From assembly GCA_963809815.1 (NCBI GenBank), contig CAWELM010000024.1:248001-312000 (forward strand): 64,000 nt of DNA. The letters are read 5' to 3'. Under the pieces are notes generated by a model, which saw only the letters and a program-made list of their open reading frames with translations, was not told the DNA's origin and did no database searches. This DNA is from CAVVJA01 sp963809815 (GTDB taxonomy: Bacteria; Actinomycetota; Actinomycetes; Mycobacteriales; Jatrophihabitantaceae). The stretch's first letter is position 1, and each line of letters begins with the position of its first letter. The position numbers were made by a program, and so were the translations under genes. Positions 9,101-16,805 of the stretch are shown here, in pieces.

Positions 9101-9862
9101 GGCAAAGGACATGGTCTCGGCGCGCTTGATGTTCGCAACGATCAACGACCGGGCATTGTCCTTGCCGACCAGGTCGATGGCGATTCCCAGGTTGACGTGC
9201 TCGGGCGTCACCAGCGTCGGCCGACCGTCGATCTCGGCGAAATGGGTGTTCATTTCGGGGTTGTCGGCCAGCGCCTTGACGATCGCGTACCCGATCAGGT
9301 GGGTGTAGCTGATCTTGCCGCCGCGCGCCCGGCGCAGATGATTGTTGATCACGACCCGGTTGTCGGCCATCAGCTTGGCCGGCACGGCGCGGACACTCGT
9401 CGCTGTCGGCACGGTAAGGGACGTGGTCATGTTGGCGACGACGCGCGCCGCGGCGCCCCGCAGCGGGCTGGCGGCATCGCCTACGACGGCGGGTGCGGCG
9501 CTGGGCCGGGGCTCTGGGCTCGGCGCAGCGGGGGCCGGCCGGGGTTCCTTCGCGACGGTCGCGACCTGTCCATCTCGACCCGATTCGGTCGGCGCCACTC
9601 GAGCCGTTGCCGGCTCGGGCGCCTTGGGCACCGCATCGGATTTCGTCTCGGTGGTGGCCGGCCGGACGGCCAGGCCGTCCTGGGCCTGGGCTGCGTCCGC
9701 AGGCCGATAGTCGACGAAGAAGTCGTGCCAGGCCGCATCGACGCTCGCGGGATCGCGCCGGTACCGCTCGTACATCTCTTCGACGAGCCATTCATTGGCG
9801 CCGAAGTTGCCGCCCGCGGCCGGGCTCGATGGGTTGGCTTCGGACTGCTCCGTGCTCACCAC
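6155..9862 (-). CDS. kgd: multifunctional 2-oxoglutarate decarboxylase/dehydrogenase E1 with fused succinyltransferase (E2-like) domain
   Basis: A 1235-aa actinobacterial fusion enzyme at the 2-oxoglutarate node of the TCA cycle. Order of domains: a short N-terminal E1 leader (EWLVEEMYERYRRDP), an Ala/Pro-rich linker (about residues 50-130), an E2-type acyltransferase core whose catalytic block reads YDHRIIQGAQSGEFL, and then the ThDP-dependent E1 part. The E1 part has MPHRGRLNVLANIVGKP and the ThDP-binding GDAAFAGQGVVAETLNLS...NNQVGF stretch, with the transketolase-like C-terminal domain ending HETQQREVLATAFN. There is no lipoyl domain. The length matches mycobacterial Kgd/corynebacterial OdhA. 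The gene stands alone; the neighbouring genes are unrelated. The long open frames on the opposite strand are shadows of its biased codon use. Confidence 0.97.
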   Translation of the reverse strand: MVSTEQSEANPSSPAAGGNFGANEWLVEEMYERYRRDPASVDAAWHDFFVDYRPADAAQAQDGLAVRPATTETKSDAVPKAPEPATARVAPTESGRDGQVATVAKEPRPAPAAPSPEPRPSAAPAVVGDAASPLRGAAARVVANMTTSLTVPTATSVRAVPAKLMADNRVVINNHLRRARGGKISYTHLIGYAIVKALADNPEMNTHFAEIDGRPTLVTPEHVNLGIAIDLVGKDNARSLIVANIKRAETMSFAEFWSAYEDIIRRARSGKLSADDFAGTTITLTNPGTIGTNHSVPRLMEGQGTIIGVGAMEYPAEFSGMSREMLAERAISKIMTLTSTYDHRIIQGAQSGEFLRRVHELLLADEFYDEIFAALRIPYEPVRWLVDREFTHEGQIDKSARVIELINAYRTNGHLMADTDPLEYTVRTHPDLDIARHGLTLWDLDRTFPVDGFAGEKVMKLRDILGVLRDAYCRRVGVEYMHITDPAQRRWLQSHIEIKSTIPNREEQLHILGRLNAAEALETFLQTKYVGQKRFSLEGAETVIALLDAVLSQAADQSLDEVVIGMPHRGRLNVLANIVGKPYGKIFNEFEGNIDPGTAQGSGDVKYHLGSKGTFRAPSGAQVAVSLTANPSHLEAVDPVLEGIARAKQDKLNKGESGFTVLPLLMHGDAAFAGQGVVAETLNLSQLRGYRTGGTVHVVVNNQVGFTTSPSASRSSLYCTDIARMIAAPIFHVNGDDPEACVRVAKLAVDYRREFKKDVVIDMVCYRRRGHNEADNPSFTQPMMYDIIDNKRSVRKLYTEALVGRGDITLEDAEAALKDFQQQLEKVFVETRNASGRARPERQLDRLSPTQPVSTAVSAEVLKRVSDAYANPPDGFAVHPRLKPQIDRRVAMASAGDVDWATAELFAFGSIVLEGHPVRLAGQDSRRGTFTQRHAVLVDRHTGAEYTPLRHLSADQAPFWVHDSLLSEFAAMGFEYGYSVAREDALVCWEAQFGDFADGAQTIVDEFVSSGEVKWGQRSAVSLLLPHGHEGQGPDHSSGRPERFLQLCAENNMTVATCSTPANYFHLLRRQALSPVRRPLIAFTPKSLLRHKAAVSQIDDFTDGQFNPVIGDSTVDPASVRRVLLCSGRIYYDLAAVRAQQSRTDVAIARVEQLYPLPAEAIRAELDRYPDAEIVWVQEEPANQGAWPFMALNLPEHLGGRPLLRVSRRAAASPAVGSTQVHETQQREVLATAFN

Positions 9863-9935
9863 GTTGGCCTCGCCGTTGTCGTCTACTGTCGAGAGGAGTC
9901 GACTATTTGCTGAGTCGATCGGCTTCCCAGATTAC

Positions 9936-9954
9936 GCCCGCGTCAATCGCGGGC
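9936..9954 (-). terminator. GC-rich stem-loop between lipoprotein gene and kgd
   Basis: GCCCGCG (9936-9942) and CGCGGGC (9948-9954) form a perfect 7-bp stem with a 5-nt loop. It lies just after the stop of the lipoprotein gene, the last gene of the ABC operon, and before kgd on the same strand. No clear U-tract follows, as is common in high-GC actinomycetes. Confidence 0.4.
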
Positions 9955-9972
9955 CCCGGCCTCGTGCCGTCG

Positions 9973-10509
9973 CTACCACGTCGTCGCTGGGACGGTCGGC
10001 GTGAACAACGCGGCGCACTTGTCAAGCCGTTGCGCGGTCAGGTAGCCGGCATCGACGCCGACCGTGCCGGTGACGACAGCCGAAGTAAAAGCGCTGGCCG
10101 ATGCATCGCGGTCGGAGCGTCGCACGGCCTGGCGCAGGCGTTCCAGCTCAACGGTCGCGGTCCCGAGTGACGTCCGAGCCGGCTGGAGCCAGCGGTTGCG
10201 TAGCTCGCGGCCGCTCTGACCGTCCGGGAGCGGCGAATCGATCAGCGTGGCGACCGCCTTCTCGACGATCACGTATCGGTCGAGTGCATAGCGAAGCGCA
10301 GCGCTCGGGTCACTGGCCGCGCGGAGCTTCGTGATCGCCGCGCTCGCGTCCGCACAGGTGGCGTTGCTGCGGGCAGTGAATCCCGACGGCCGCCCGACCC
10401 CGCAGCTGGTGAGGATCGTCACAACGAGCGCGCACAGCGCCATGGTCCGGTGGGGCCGGATTCCGCTGGAGCTGGGCTCCAGTCGGTGCCGGCTGAAATG
10501 CTCGCGCAT
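9973..10509 (-). CDS. putative lipoprotein of the ABC operon, function unknown
   Basis: 178-aa protein with a basic N-terminus, a hydrophobic stretch TMALCALVVTIL and a lipobox-like TSC, so probably an exported lipoprotein with the cysteine at about residue 36. The mature part is helical and rich in Ala, Arg and Asp. Cys52 (ATCADA) and the later DKCAAL cysteine could form a disulfide. It starts six bases after the stop of the ABC permease and is almost certainly in the same operon. I recognise no domain. The ATG at about 10443, just before the hydrophobic stretch, is an alternative start, but it would remove the positively charged n-region. Confidence 0.6.
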   Translation of the reverse strand: MREHFSRHRLEPSSSGIRPHRTMALCALVVTILTSCGVGRPSGFTARSNATCADASAAITKLRAASDPSAALRYALDRYVIVEKAVATLIDSPLPDGQSGRELRNRWLQPARTSLGTATVELERLRQAVRRSDRDASASAFTSAVVTGTVGVDAGYLTAQRLDKCAALFTPTVPATTW

Positions 10510-10515
10510 TGCCGA

Positions 10516-11274
10516 TCACGTGATATCGCGACGCATCGTGATGCCGGCGCCCAGCAGCGCCATGCCGATGCCCCAGACCACGAGCACGACGGCGGCCGTA
10601 CCGGGCGCCAGGAGCGTGACGTCGTTGAACGTGCGCTCGGCGTCGCTGCGGGTAACGACAGCGTTCACCAGGCCGGTCGGCAGGTAGGCGTAGGCGTACT
10701 TGAGTCCCGGAATAACGAGGATCAAGTTGGCGAATACCACAATGAAGATGACGCCGACGCTCACCGCGACGACCTGGTTCTTCAGCAGAGCCCCCGCGCC
10801 CAGCCCGAGCAGGGTGAACAGCGTCAATACCGCGAACACCGCGAGCAATGCGCCGAGCTGGTCGCTCAACGAGTAGTCGATGCCCCGGGCCGCGAGCCAC
10901 GGCAAGGCAACTGCCAGCTCGATGATCAGACAGGCGAGTGCATACGCGATGCCGACGATGACGTAAGCGATGATCTTGGCGGTGATCAAGGTCCACCGCG
11001 ACGGCGTGGTAAGTACCGTCGGAGTGATCGTCTGGTAGCGGAATTCGGTCGTGATGGCGAGAACGCCCAGAACGAACAGGGGCACGTAGGTAAACGCCGC
11101 GGAGCTGGCAACGAACACGTCGCGCACCTGGGCCTGGAGTATGGCATCGCTCTCCGCTCCCAGGATGGTGCCGACAACGCCCAGCACCGTCAGGGACATC
11201 GCGACAATCAGCATCCAGAACCACACCTGCGTGGTCAGGAGCTTGCGGAACTCGCCTTTGACGAGGCCGGTCAC
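10516..11274 (-). CDS. ABC-2 type transporter permease
   Basis: 252-aa integral membrane subunit with six predicted hydrophobic segments, for example VWFWMLIVAMSLTVLGVVG, FVLGVLAITTEFRYQTITPTVL and VAVSVGVIFIVVFANLILV. The EFRYQT...TTPSRW segment between helices is characteristic of ABC-2 permeases of the drug/lantibiotic immunity type. The GTG start at 11274 overlaps the TGA of the ATPase gene (GTGA), so expression is coupled. It should form the membrane channel for the ATPase encoded immediately upstream. The exported substrate is unknown. Confidence 0.85.
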   Translation of the reverse strand: MTGLVKGEFRKLLTTQVWFWMLIVAMSLTVLGVVGTILGAESDAILQAQVRDVFVASSAAFTYVPLFVLGVLAITTEFRYQTITPTVLTTPSRWTLITAKIIAYVIVGIAYALACLIIELAVALPWLAARGIDYSLSDQLGALLAVFAVLTLFTLLGLGAGALLKNQVVAVSVGVIFIVVFANLILVIPGLKYAYAYLPTGLVNAVVTRSDAERTFNDVTLLAPGTAAVVLVVWGIGMALLGAGITMRRDIT

Positions 11275-12269
11275 GGGGCGGCCTCCGGGTTCGGCTCGGT
11301 CGGCTGGGCCGTGGCGTACTCGCCCCGTGTCAGTGAGAAGAACAACTGCTCGAGATCGAATCGATCCACCCGCAGCTCGTGCAGCTCCACGCCGGCCTGG
11401 AATGCGATATGACCAACGGTCGCCGGGTTGTCGATTCGCACTCGGAGCGCCCCGTCCTCCGTCGCTTCCCAGCGCACGTCGTGGCGGGAGAGCGCATCGG
11501 CCAGTTGCTGCCCCTGCGGCGTGCGCACGACAACGGTGTCGGTGCCGGCCGTCAACTCGGCGATGGAACCGGAGCGGATCAGCCGACCGTGGTCGAGGAT
11601 GACGACGCGGTCGGCGAACTCCTGTACCTCGTTGAGCTGATGGCTCGAGACCAGCACAGTCCGTCCTTGCGCAGCGAGGTGGCGAAAGAATGTCCGTAGC
11701 CAGACGATGCCTTCGGGATCGAGTCCGTTCGCCGGCTCGTCGAGCATGAGGACATGTGGATTGCCGATGAGGGCCGCGGCTAGCGCTAGCCGTTGCCGCA
11801 TGCCCATCGAATACGTGCGGACCTTCCGTTTGCCGGCGTCGCGCAATCCGACCAGGTCGAGGACTTCGTCCGCGCGTTGGTCCGGAAGTCCCGCCGCGGC
11901 ACACATGACCCGCAGGTGATTTCGGCCGCTGCGGGCGGGATGGAAGCTGGACGATTCCAGAGCGGCGCCCACGACCGTCAACGGTTTGTCCAGTTGGTGG
12001 TATGGGACGCCGTTGATCGTCGAGCTTCCCGAGGTCGGCTTCACCAGGCCGAGCAGCATCCGCAGCGTGGTCGTCTTGCCAGCACCGTTCGGTCCGAGAA
12101 ATCCGGTGACCGAACCTGGCTCCACGGCGAAACTCAAGTGATCGACGGCCCGAATGCGGCCACCGAACACCTTGGTCAGCGCGGTCGACACGATGCGCCC
12201 GAACTCCGGCACCGCATCGGACGGTGGACCGTCCATTGGCGGGGCGGACTGGCTCATCCAAGCATCCAA
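11271..12269 (-). CDS. ABC transporter ATP-binding protein
   Basis: 332-aa ATPase with a complete nucleotide-binding domain: Walker A GPNGAGKTT (about residues 60-68), Q-loop region, signature YSMGMRQRL, Walker B VLMLDEPANGLDP, and the H-loop in VLVSSHQLNEVQ. A C-terminal extension of about 90 residues follows, of the type seen in drug-export ATPases. The first 30 residues are Pro/Ser/Asp-rich and low complexity, so the true start could be the second ATG at position 5 or further in. It is followed by an overlapping ABC-2 permease gene and a lipoprotein gene, which together form an export operon. Confidence 0.92.
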   Translation of the reverse strand: MDAWMSQSAPPMDGPPSDAVPEFGRIVSTALTKVFGGRIRAVDHLSFAVEPGSVTGFLGPNGAGKTTTLRMLLGLVKPTSGSSTINGVPYHQLDKPLTVVGAALESSSFHPARSGRNHLRVMCAAAGLPDQRADEVLDLVGLRDAGKRKVRTYSMGMRQRLALAAALIGNPHVLMLDEPANGLDPEGIVWLRTFFRHLAAQGRTVLVSSHQLNEVQEFADRVVILDHGRLIRSGSIAELTAGTDTVVVRTPQGQQLADALSRHDVRWEATEDGALRVRIDNPATVGHIAFQAGVELHELRVDRFDLEQLFFSLTRGEYATAQPTEPNPEAAP

Positions 12270-12308
12270 GCATGTCGACCTTGGCCGCTGCTGTCAGCGA
12301 GTCCGGGC

Positions 12309-12734
12309 CTAACGGGAGCTGTCTGCCGCCACCCGGTCGGCGAGGCGTCGCACGAATTTCAAGCCCGACCACGTTGCGTCTATCGCCGCGACCTTCACGT
12401 CAACGAGTCCAACGAGCAGGCCATGCTCACGAACAACGTTCTCGGTCAGATCTGTGACCACTCCGCTGGCCCGTTTCGGCCAGCACACCCACACGGCACC
12501 ATTCGCCACCACGCAGCCGGTGAGCTTCTCGAAGAGCTCCGCCAACGCGTGCCGCTCGATCACGAACAGCAGGACTACGTCGTAAAGACCGCCGGTGCGG
12601 CGGCGGTGAACAATCGCACCGGCCGGCAACGGAGCCAGCTCGAGTGTCGACGGCGCGCGCACCAACAGCACTCGACTTCCTGGGCCGATACCGAGCTTGC
12701 GAGGTAGCGGTGTTCCTGAGTAGCCGGCGTCCAC
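12309..12734 (-). CDS. DUF3052-like protein
   Basis: 141-aa cytoplasmic protein starting with YSGTPLPRKLGIGPGSRVLLV. The pattern of a glycine-rich Y-S-G-T-P-L loop, K-L-G-I, and alternating beta strands is what I recall for the DUF3052 family of small actinobacterial proteins. The body contains YDVVLLFVIERHAL and WVCWPKRASGVVTDLTENVVREHGL, consistent with a Rossmann-like alpha/beta fold. The start codon is GTG at 12734. It is divergent from the C1 peptidase gene and lies 39 bp upstream of the ABC operon on the same strand, so co-transcription is possible. The biochemical role is unknown. Confidence 0.75.
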   Translation of the reverse strand: MDAGYSGTPLPRKLGIGPGSRVLLVRAPSTLELAPLPAGAIVHRRRTGGLYDVVLLFVIERHALAELFEKLTGCVVANGAVWVCWPKRASGVVTDLTENVVREHGLLVGLVDVKVAAIDATWSGLKFVRRLADRVAADSSR

Positions 12735-12847
12735 CGACGAGATCCCATCTGATGCGGATGATTCGGACGATCCAACACACTGTCAGTTGCCCGTTGGGGC
12801 ACGGTGCGCCGCGACCTATTTACGTGCCGCCCCAGCGTCGTCATCGT

Positions 12848-13666
12848 ATGGCCATGACTGATGACTCTGCCGGCGCTACGCCGGACACGCCTACTGCTCC
12901 AACCCCGCGAATGATCTCTCGATACGGCTGGGTGCGTGATCTACCGGACGCACGCGACCTCATCTACGCGGCACCGCGGCCGACCGTGGCAGCCCTCCCG
13001 GCCATGGTGGACCTCACGTCGGACTTCGGCCCGGTGTACGACCAGGGGCAGCTCGGTAGCTGCACCGGGAACGCGCTCGCCGCTGCCTTCGAATTCGATT
13101 TGCTCAAACAGAATCTGCCCGACTTCATTCCCTCTCGACTGTTCATTTATTACAACGAGCGGCGCCTCGAAGGAACCGTGAGTTCCGACAGCGGCGCGCA
13201 GATCCGTGACGGCGTGAAGACCCTCGTCCGCCAGGGGGTCTGCCCCGAGACCGCCTGGCCGTACGACATCACCAAGTTTGCCGATAAGCCATCGGCGGCC
13301 TGTTACACCGATGCCCTCACCCACCAGGCCACGAGCTACCAGCGGGTGCCTCGGACCCTCGAACAGATGAAGGGGTGCCTCGCGGAGGGATTCCCGTTCG
13401 TCTTCGGCTTCACGGTGTACGAGAGCTTCGAGAGTCAGGACGTCGCCAAGACCGGTGTTGTGCCGATGCCGTCACCGGACGAGTCGGTGCTCGGCGGGCA
13501 CGCGGTGGTGGCGGTGGGTTACGACGACGCCGATGAGCGATTCCGGGTCCGCAATTCGTGGGGCATCGGATGGGGGCAAGAGGGCTACTTCACCATGCCC
13601 TACGCCTACCTGACCGACAGCGGTCTCGCGGCCGACTTCTGGACGCTTCGACTCGTCGAGGGGTAA
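12848..13666 (+). CDS. C1 (papain-like) family cysteine peptidase without signal peptide
   Basis: About 272-aa papain-fold protease. The whole catalytic set is visible: oxyanion Gln and nucleophilic Cys in YDQGQLGSCTGNALAA (about residues 64-79), His in GGHAVVAVGYDD, and Asn in RNSWGIGWGQEGYF. There is no export signal and no recognisable inhibitory prodomain, only about 45 residues before the mature-like segment, so it looks like an intracellular enzyme. The start is ATG 12848 or 12854 (MAMTDD). It is divergent from the DUF3052 gene. Bacterial C1 peptidases of this short form are of unknown physiological substrate. Confidence 0.9.
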   Translation: MAMTDDSAGATPDTPTAPTPRMISRYGWVRDLPDARDLIYAAPRPTVAALPAMVDLTSDFGPVYDQGQLGSCTGNALAAAFEFDLLKQNLPDFIPSRLFIYYNERRLEGTVSSDSGAQIRDGVKTLVRQGVCPETAWPYDITKFADKPSAACYTDALTHQATSYQRVPRTLEQMKGCLAEGFPFVFGFTVYESFESQDVAKTGVVPMPSPDESVLGGHAVVAVGYDDADERFRVRNSWGIGWGQEGYFTMPYAYLTDSGLAADFWTLRLVEG

Positions 13667-13667
13667 G

Positions 13668-14201
13668 TCAGCCAGACATCACTATCAGGCAGCTGCCGGA
13701 GGCGGTGGCCACAACCAGCCCATCGAGGTTGCGGACATCGCCTTCGGCGAATGCCACCCGACGGCCGGGCTTGGTCAATCGCCCGTAGGCCATGAGCTCA
13801 CGACCATCGGCGTGCACCGGGCGCACATAGTTGACTTTGATCTCGATGCTCGCGTATCCGACGCCGGCGGGCAGCGTGGACTGCACCGCGCACCCGAGAA
13901 CGGAATCGAGCAAGGTGCAGACCAGACCGCCGTGGATTAGGCCGATCGGGTTGTAGGCCGACTCATCCGGAGTGCAGCTGAACGCCACTGTGCCGACATC
14001 TACGTCGACCAGCCGCATGCCGAACAGGGCAGCTATGGGCGGCGCGGGAAGTACCCCATCTCGCATCGCGCGCAGATAGTCGAGGCCGGCCATCGTCGCG
14101 CCAATCTGGGCGGCGGACAGCGGGTCGTGCCAGGTTATGGTCTTCGTCCGCGGCTCGCCCCAGTCCGGTCTCGACTGCGCGTTCGGATCTTGGTCGCTCA
14201 C
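13668..14201 (-). CDS. PaaI family thioesterase (hotdog fold)
   Basis: 177-aa acyl-CoA thioesterase-like protein. It has the hotdog signature: a Asn/His/Gly block YNPIGLIHGGLVCTLLDSVLG, in which the HGG loop starts the central helix, then beta strands IEIKVNYVRPVHADG and GRRVAFAEGDVRNLDGLVVATASGSC. The GTG at 14201 overlaps the TGA of the upstream EAL-GAF gene (GTGA), so the two are translationally coupled. The frame extends further upstream, but that part is antisense-like sequence. The substrate is unknown; PaaI relatives hydrolyse aromatic or short-chain acyl-CoA. It ends one base from the end of the convergent peptidase gene. Confidence 0.85.
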   Translation of the reverse strand: MSDQDPNAQSRPDWGEPRTKTITWHDPLSAAQIGATMAGLDYLRAMRDGVLPAPPIAALFGMRLVDVDVGTVAFSCTPDESAYNPIGLIHGGLVCTLLDSVLGCAVQSTLPAGVGYASIEIKVNYVRPVHADGRELMAYGRLTKPGRRVAFAEGDVRNLDGLVVATASGSCLIVMSG

Positions 14202-15505
14202 CGAGTGGGCCGGACCTCTGCCTGGCTGCTCGTGGCATCGGTCGGGCCGGGCCGGTCGGTGACGATCTGGCCCAACTGTTCCCCGAACCGCCGGGCCCGG
14301 GTGATTTCGCGTGCCGTCCATCGACGGCTGTCGTGCCGGCTGAGATCGAGAACGCCGATTGCCTCTCCGTCCGCGATGATGGGCACGATCAGCAGGCTTT
14401 CGAGCCCACGGGCGGTCAGGTAGCGGCGCGCAGCCGGATGCAGGTCCTCGTCCGCCAGGTGGGCTTCGATCAGCGTGCCACTGTCGAGCGCGCGCCGAAG
14501 CGCCGGAAAGTCGGTGATCCGGTACGCCGGATCGTCAACGCTCGGATCGGTGGAGGCCACCGTGCACAACCGAGTGCCGTCGACGAGTGAGACGCTGACG
14601 AGGTCGACGTTGTAGCTGCCAGCGGCCTTCTGAACGACATCGGCGAGATCGGCTGCCGGCGGCGTACCCGTTCGGGCCGCGGCGGGCAGGTCGTCGAAGC
14701 CCCCTTCGACGTGGTCGTACGGGGGTGCTCCGGACAGCAGCCGCGTGCGGGCGGTACGGCAGGCCTCGACCGCCGCGGGGTCGACGGGAGGCATCGGGTC
14801 AGCCGCAGCGGCGATGATCGTGCCTTGCGCGTAGTCGACTCCGATCTCGGCCAGCGCGGCCAGGTCGCTAAGCGACTCGACGCCTTCCCCGAGCACCCGC
14901 CAGCCGAGTCGTGCCGAGAGCGTGACCAGCGCCTCTACGATCGCGGTCTGCGGCAGGCTGTCCCGCAAACCAGTCACGAGCGTCCGGTCGAGCTTGACGA
15001 TGTCCGGATCGAGCGCGGCCAATCGCAGCAGCCCGGCGTACCCGGATCCGGTGTCGTCGACCGCCACCTGGGCGCCGCGTCCGCGCAGCCAGTCGAGCGA
15101 CGAACGAACGGCCGACGGATCCGAGGACACGTGCTCGGTGATCTCCACGATGATGCCGTCGAGATCACCGGCGAACGCCGCCGATATCGCGGGATGGCTC
15201 AGCGCGTCCGGGCTCACGTTGACGGACAGTCGCACGCCTGCTGGCAGGTCCGGCCGGCGGAGCAGAGCCGCTCGAATGCATGCGGCTTCGAGTTCAGCGC
15301 CGCGTCCGGACGCGTGGGCCACCGCGAAGATCTGCTCCACAGGGGCTGGGGTTCCGGCGAACCGAGCCAGAGCCTCCGCCGCCACGACCGCTCCGGTCGC
15401 CACCTCGATGATCGGCTGTAGAACGATGTGGACCGAGCCGAAATCGTCCGCCCGGCCCCGGCGCCGACGGCCCAGGTGCCGGATCCCCCTAGTCCCTGCG
15501 TCCAT
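14198..15505 (-). CDS. EAL-domain c-di-GMP phosphodiesterase with C-terminal GAF domain
   Basis: 435-aa signalling protein. The N-terminal EAL domain (about residues 22-260) keeps the residues needed for c-di-GMP hydrolysis: AEALARF (EAL motif), the Asn of SVNVSP, EITEH, the aspartate pair in DDTGSGYAGL, IVKLDR, GEGVES and the YAQG glutamine. Residues about 285-415 form a GAF domain (VVQKAAGSYNVDLVSVSLVDG...ESLLIVPIIADGEAIGVLDL), a likely ligand or redox sensor controlling the EAL domain. There is no GGDEF partner and no membrane segment, so the protein is cytoplasmic. The DDTGS variant of the usual DDFGT and LGEGVE in place of AEGVE are minor departures. It is coupled to a PaaI thioesterase downstream. 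Confidence 0.9.
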   Translation of the reverse strand: MDAGTRGIRHLGRRRRGRADDFGSVHIVLQPIIEVATGAVVAAEALARFAGTPAPVEQIFAVAHASGRGAELEAACIRAALLRRPDLPAGVRLSVNVSPDALSHPAISAAFAGDLDGIIVEITEHVSSDPSAVRSSLDWLRGRGAQVAVDDTGSGYAGLLRLAALDPDIVKLDRTLVTGLRDSLPQTAIVEALVTLSARLGWRVLGEGVESLSDLAALAEIGVDYAQGTIIAAAADPMPPVDPAAVEACRTARTRLLSGAPPYDHVEGGFDDLPAAARTGTPPAADLADVVQKAAGSYNVDLVSVSLVDGTRLCTVASTDPSVDDPAYRITDFPALRRALDSGTLIEAHLADEDLHPAARRYLTARGLESLLIVPIIADGEAIGVLDLSRHDSRRWTAREITRARRFGEQLGQIVTDRPGPTDATSSQAEVRPTR

Positions 15506-15677
15506 TTAGTGACCGCCCGACTCGACGCCTACTGGTGTTTCCCGGTCCACGGTCGGTAGCCGGTAAGCAACCACGTCGATGTGGAGAGCCGGTGATCCGA
15601 GGGTCGGCCCGGGCGCACCGGAATCGGAGCGATCCGACGTGATGTCGGTGACGTCCGACGTATGCGTGGCGTGAACT

Positions 15678-16115
15678 TTACTCCAATGACGCATCAACGG
15701 TGATATCGACGCCGGTCAATGCCTTGCTGATCGGACATGACACTTTCGCTTGTTCCGCCGCTTTCACAAAGCCGTCAGCGTCGAGGCCCTCGACCTCACC
15801 CCGCACCGTCAGTGCGATGCCGGTGAGCCGGAGACCGCCAGCCGGATCGGGCCCGAGAGAGACATTCTCGGTGATGTCGAAGCTCTTTGGCGTACCGCCC
15901 GCAGCCGCTATCAGTCCGGACAACTGCATCGCGTAACAGGACGAGTGCGCCGCCGCGATCAGTTCCTCCGGACTGGTCGTGCCGCCGGCGTCCTCTGCGG
16001 TCCGCTTCGGAAAGGACACGTCGAACGTGCCAACCTTAGAGCTGCGGAGGTCGACCTGTCCGGACCCGTCCTGCAGCCCGCCGGTCCAGGCAGTATGCGC
16101 GGTGCGTGTGGGCAT
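15678..16115 (-). CDS. OsmC family organic hydroperoxide reductase
   Basis: 145-aa OsmC/Ohr-family peroxidase that reduces organic hydroperoxides with thiols. The two redox cysteines are in HSSCYAMQLSGL (about residue 60) and VSCPISKALTGV (about residue 127), with TSPEELIAAAHSSC being the classic signature of the OsmC branch. N-terminal AHTAWTGGLQDGSGQVDLRS matches the family beta strands. No regulator lies next to it. Another 160 bp separates it from the EAL gene downstream; that interval holds no convincing gene. Confidence 0.93.
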   Translation of the reverse strand: MPTRTAHTAWTGGLQDGSGQVDLRSSKVGTFDVSFPKRTAEDAGGTTSPEELIAAAHSSCYAMQLSGLIAAAGGTPKSFDITENVSLGPDPAGGLRLTGIALTVRGEVEGLDADGFVKAAEQAKVSCPISKALTGVDITVDASLE

Positions 16116-16226
16116 CGTGTTCCTCTCTGGGGCGAGTGGTCGTCAATGCCGACCGTAGTACCACTACGCCTACCCGCGACCGACGATGGCGTCGACCGGC
16201 CGCCATCGCTGGCCCGTCGTCGTCGG

Positions 16227-16733
16227 TCAGGCGACCCACCCGTCCTTGGCGGTCCACGGTGCCCGCGCAGCGGTGCCCTCATGAACCGTGCGAGGGCGCC
16301 GATTGTCGGCAGCCATCAACCATCGCACGGCCCCCCAGCCCCGAACCCTGGCTCGGCGCCGCAAGTGGGCCAGCACGGCCGAGGCCGCGCCTTCGCCCCG
16401 GGCGTCGGGATCTACGAAGAGATCGTCCACGAAGCAGCCCTGTTTCGGGCCGAATGTCTGCGGGAACGCCCGATAGTGCGCCATCCCAACCGGCGGCCCG
16501 CTGTAGGTCCGGCGTACGACCAGCCCCTGTAGGACATCGTCGCGATCGTGCAGCCTGCGCCACACTGCCTCGATCGTCTCCGGACTCGGCTGGACGTGGT
16601 GGACCCGCGCATACGCGCGGAACAGCGCCGCCCACTGCTCGTAATCGCTGCGACGAACGGGTGTGACCACCCACGCCCGCGCCTGCGTGAGGTTGACCAC
16701 GCGCTGCTGATGCCTCGTTGTCACAGGTGCCAC
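16227..16733 (-). CDS. GNAT family N-acetyltransferase
   Basis: Acetyl-CoA-dependent acyltransferase of about 168 aa. The acetyl-CoA-binding block is GCFVDDLFVDPDARGEGAASAVLAHL, with DARGEGAA as the pyrophosphate loop (Q/RxxGxG/A), preceded by a substrate-side GMAHYRAFPQTF. The C-terminus WLMAADNRRPRTVHEG fits the last GNAT strand. The frame is open to 16871, but that would run over the divergent regulator's promoter and start; the GTG at 16733 (VAPVTTRH) is a sensible start. The opposite regulator (16806-18269) may control it. The acceptor substrate is unknown. Confidence 0.85.
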   Translation of the reverse strand: MAPVTTRHQQRVVNLTQARAWVVTPVRRSDYEQWAALFRAYARVHHVQPSPETIEAVWRRLHDRDDVLQGLVVRRTYSGPPVGMAHYRAFPQTFGPKQGCFVDDLFVDPDARGEGAASAVLAHLRRRARVRGWGAVRWLMAADNRRPRTVHEGTAARAPWTAKDGWVA

Positions 16734-16760
16734 CGTAAGCACGGGATTGGCGTCTAAGAA

Positions 16761-16799
16761 GGTCCAATGCCGACCATCATTTATGGGCCAATATAGGGT
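16761..16799. promoter_or_regulatory. direct repeats and -10 box of the divergent GNAT / MocR-type gene region
   Basis: GGTCCAAT (16761-16768) and GGGCCAAT (16785-16792) are direct repeats 24 bp apart, the spacing often used by MocR/PdxR-type regulators. TAGGGT at 16794-16799 fits a TAnnnT -10 box and is followed by only six bases before the regulator ATG at 16806, suggesting a leaderless and probably autoregulated transcript. Confidence 0.45.
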
Positions 16800-16805
16800 C
16801 GGCGG

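Noticed and set aside
7754..9913. Long open frames on the + strand inside kgd (for example 7754-8620 and 8786-9913)
   Set aside because: They are antisense shadows caused by the GC-rich third positions of kgd; they have no ribosome binding site or family resemblance.
10516..12372. 618-residue frame covering both the ABC permease and the region of the ATPase gene
   Set aside because: Only the last 252 residues (from GTG 11274) form the permease; the earlier part is out-of-frame translation of the ATPase gene.
15506..15697. 63-residue reverse-strand frame between osmC and the EAL-GAF gene
   Set aside because: It overlaps the osmC stop codon, has no recognisable family and no ribosome binding site, and the residues look like random high-GC sequence.
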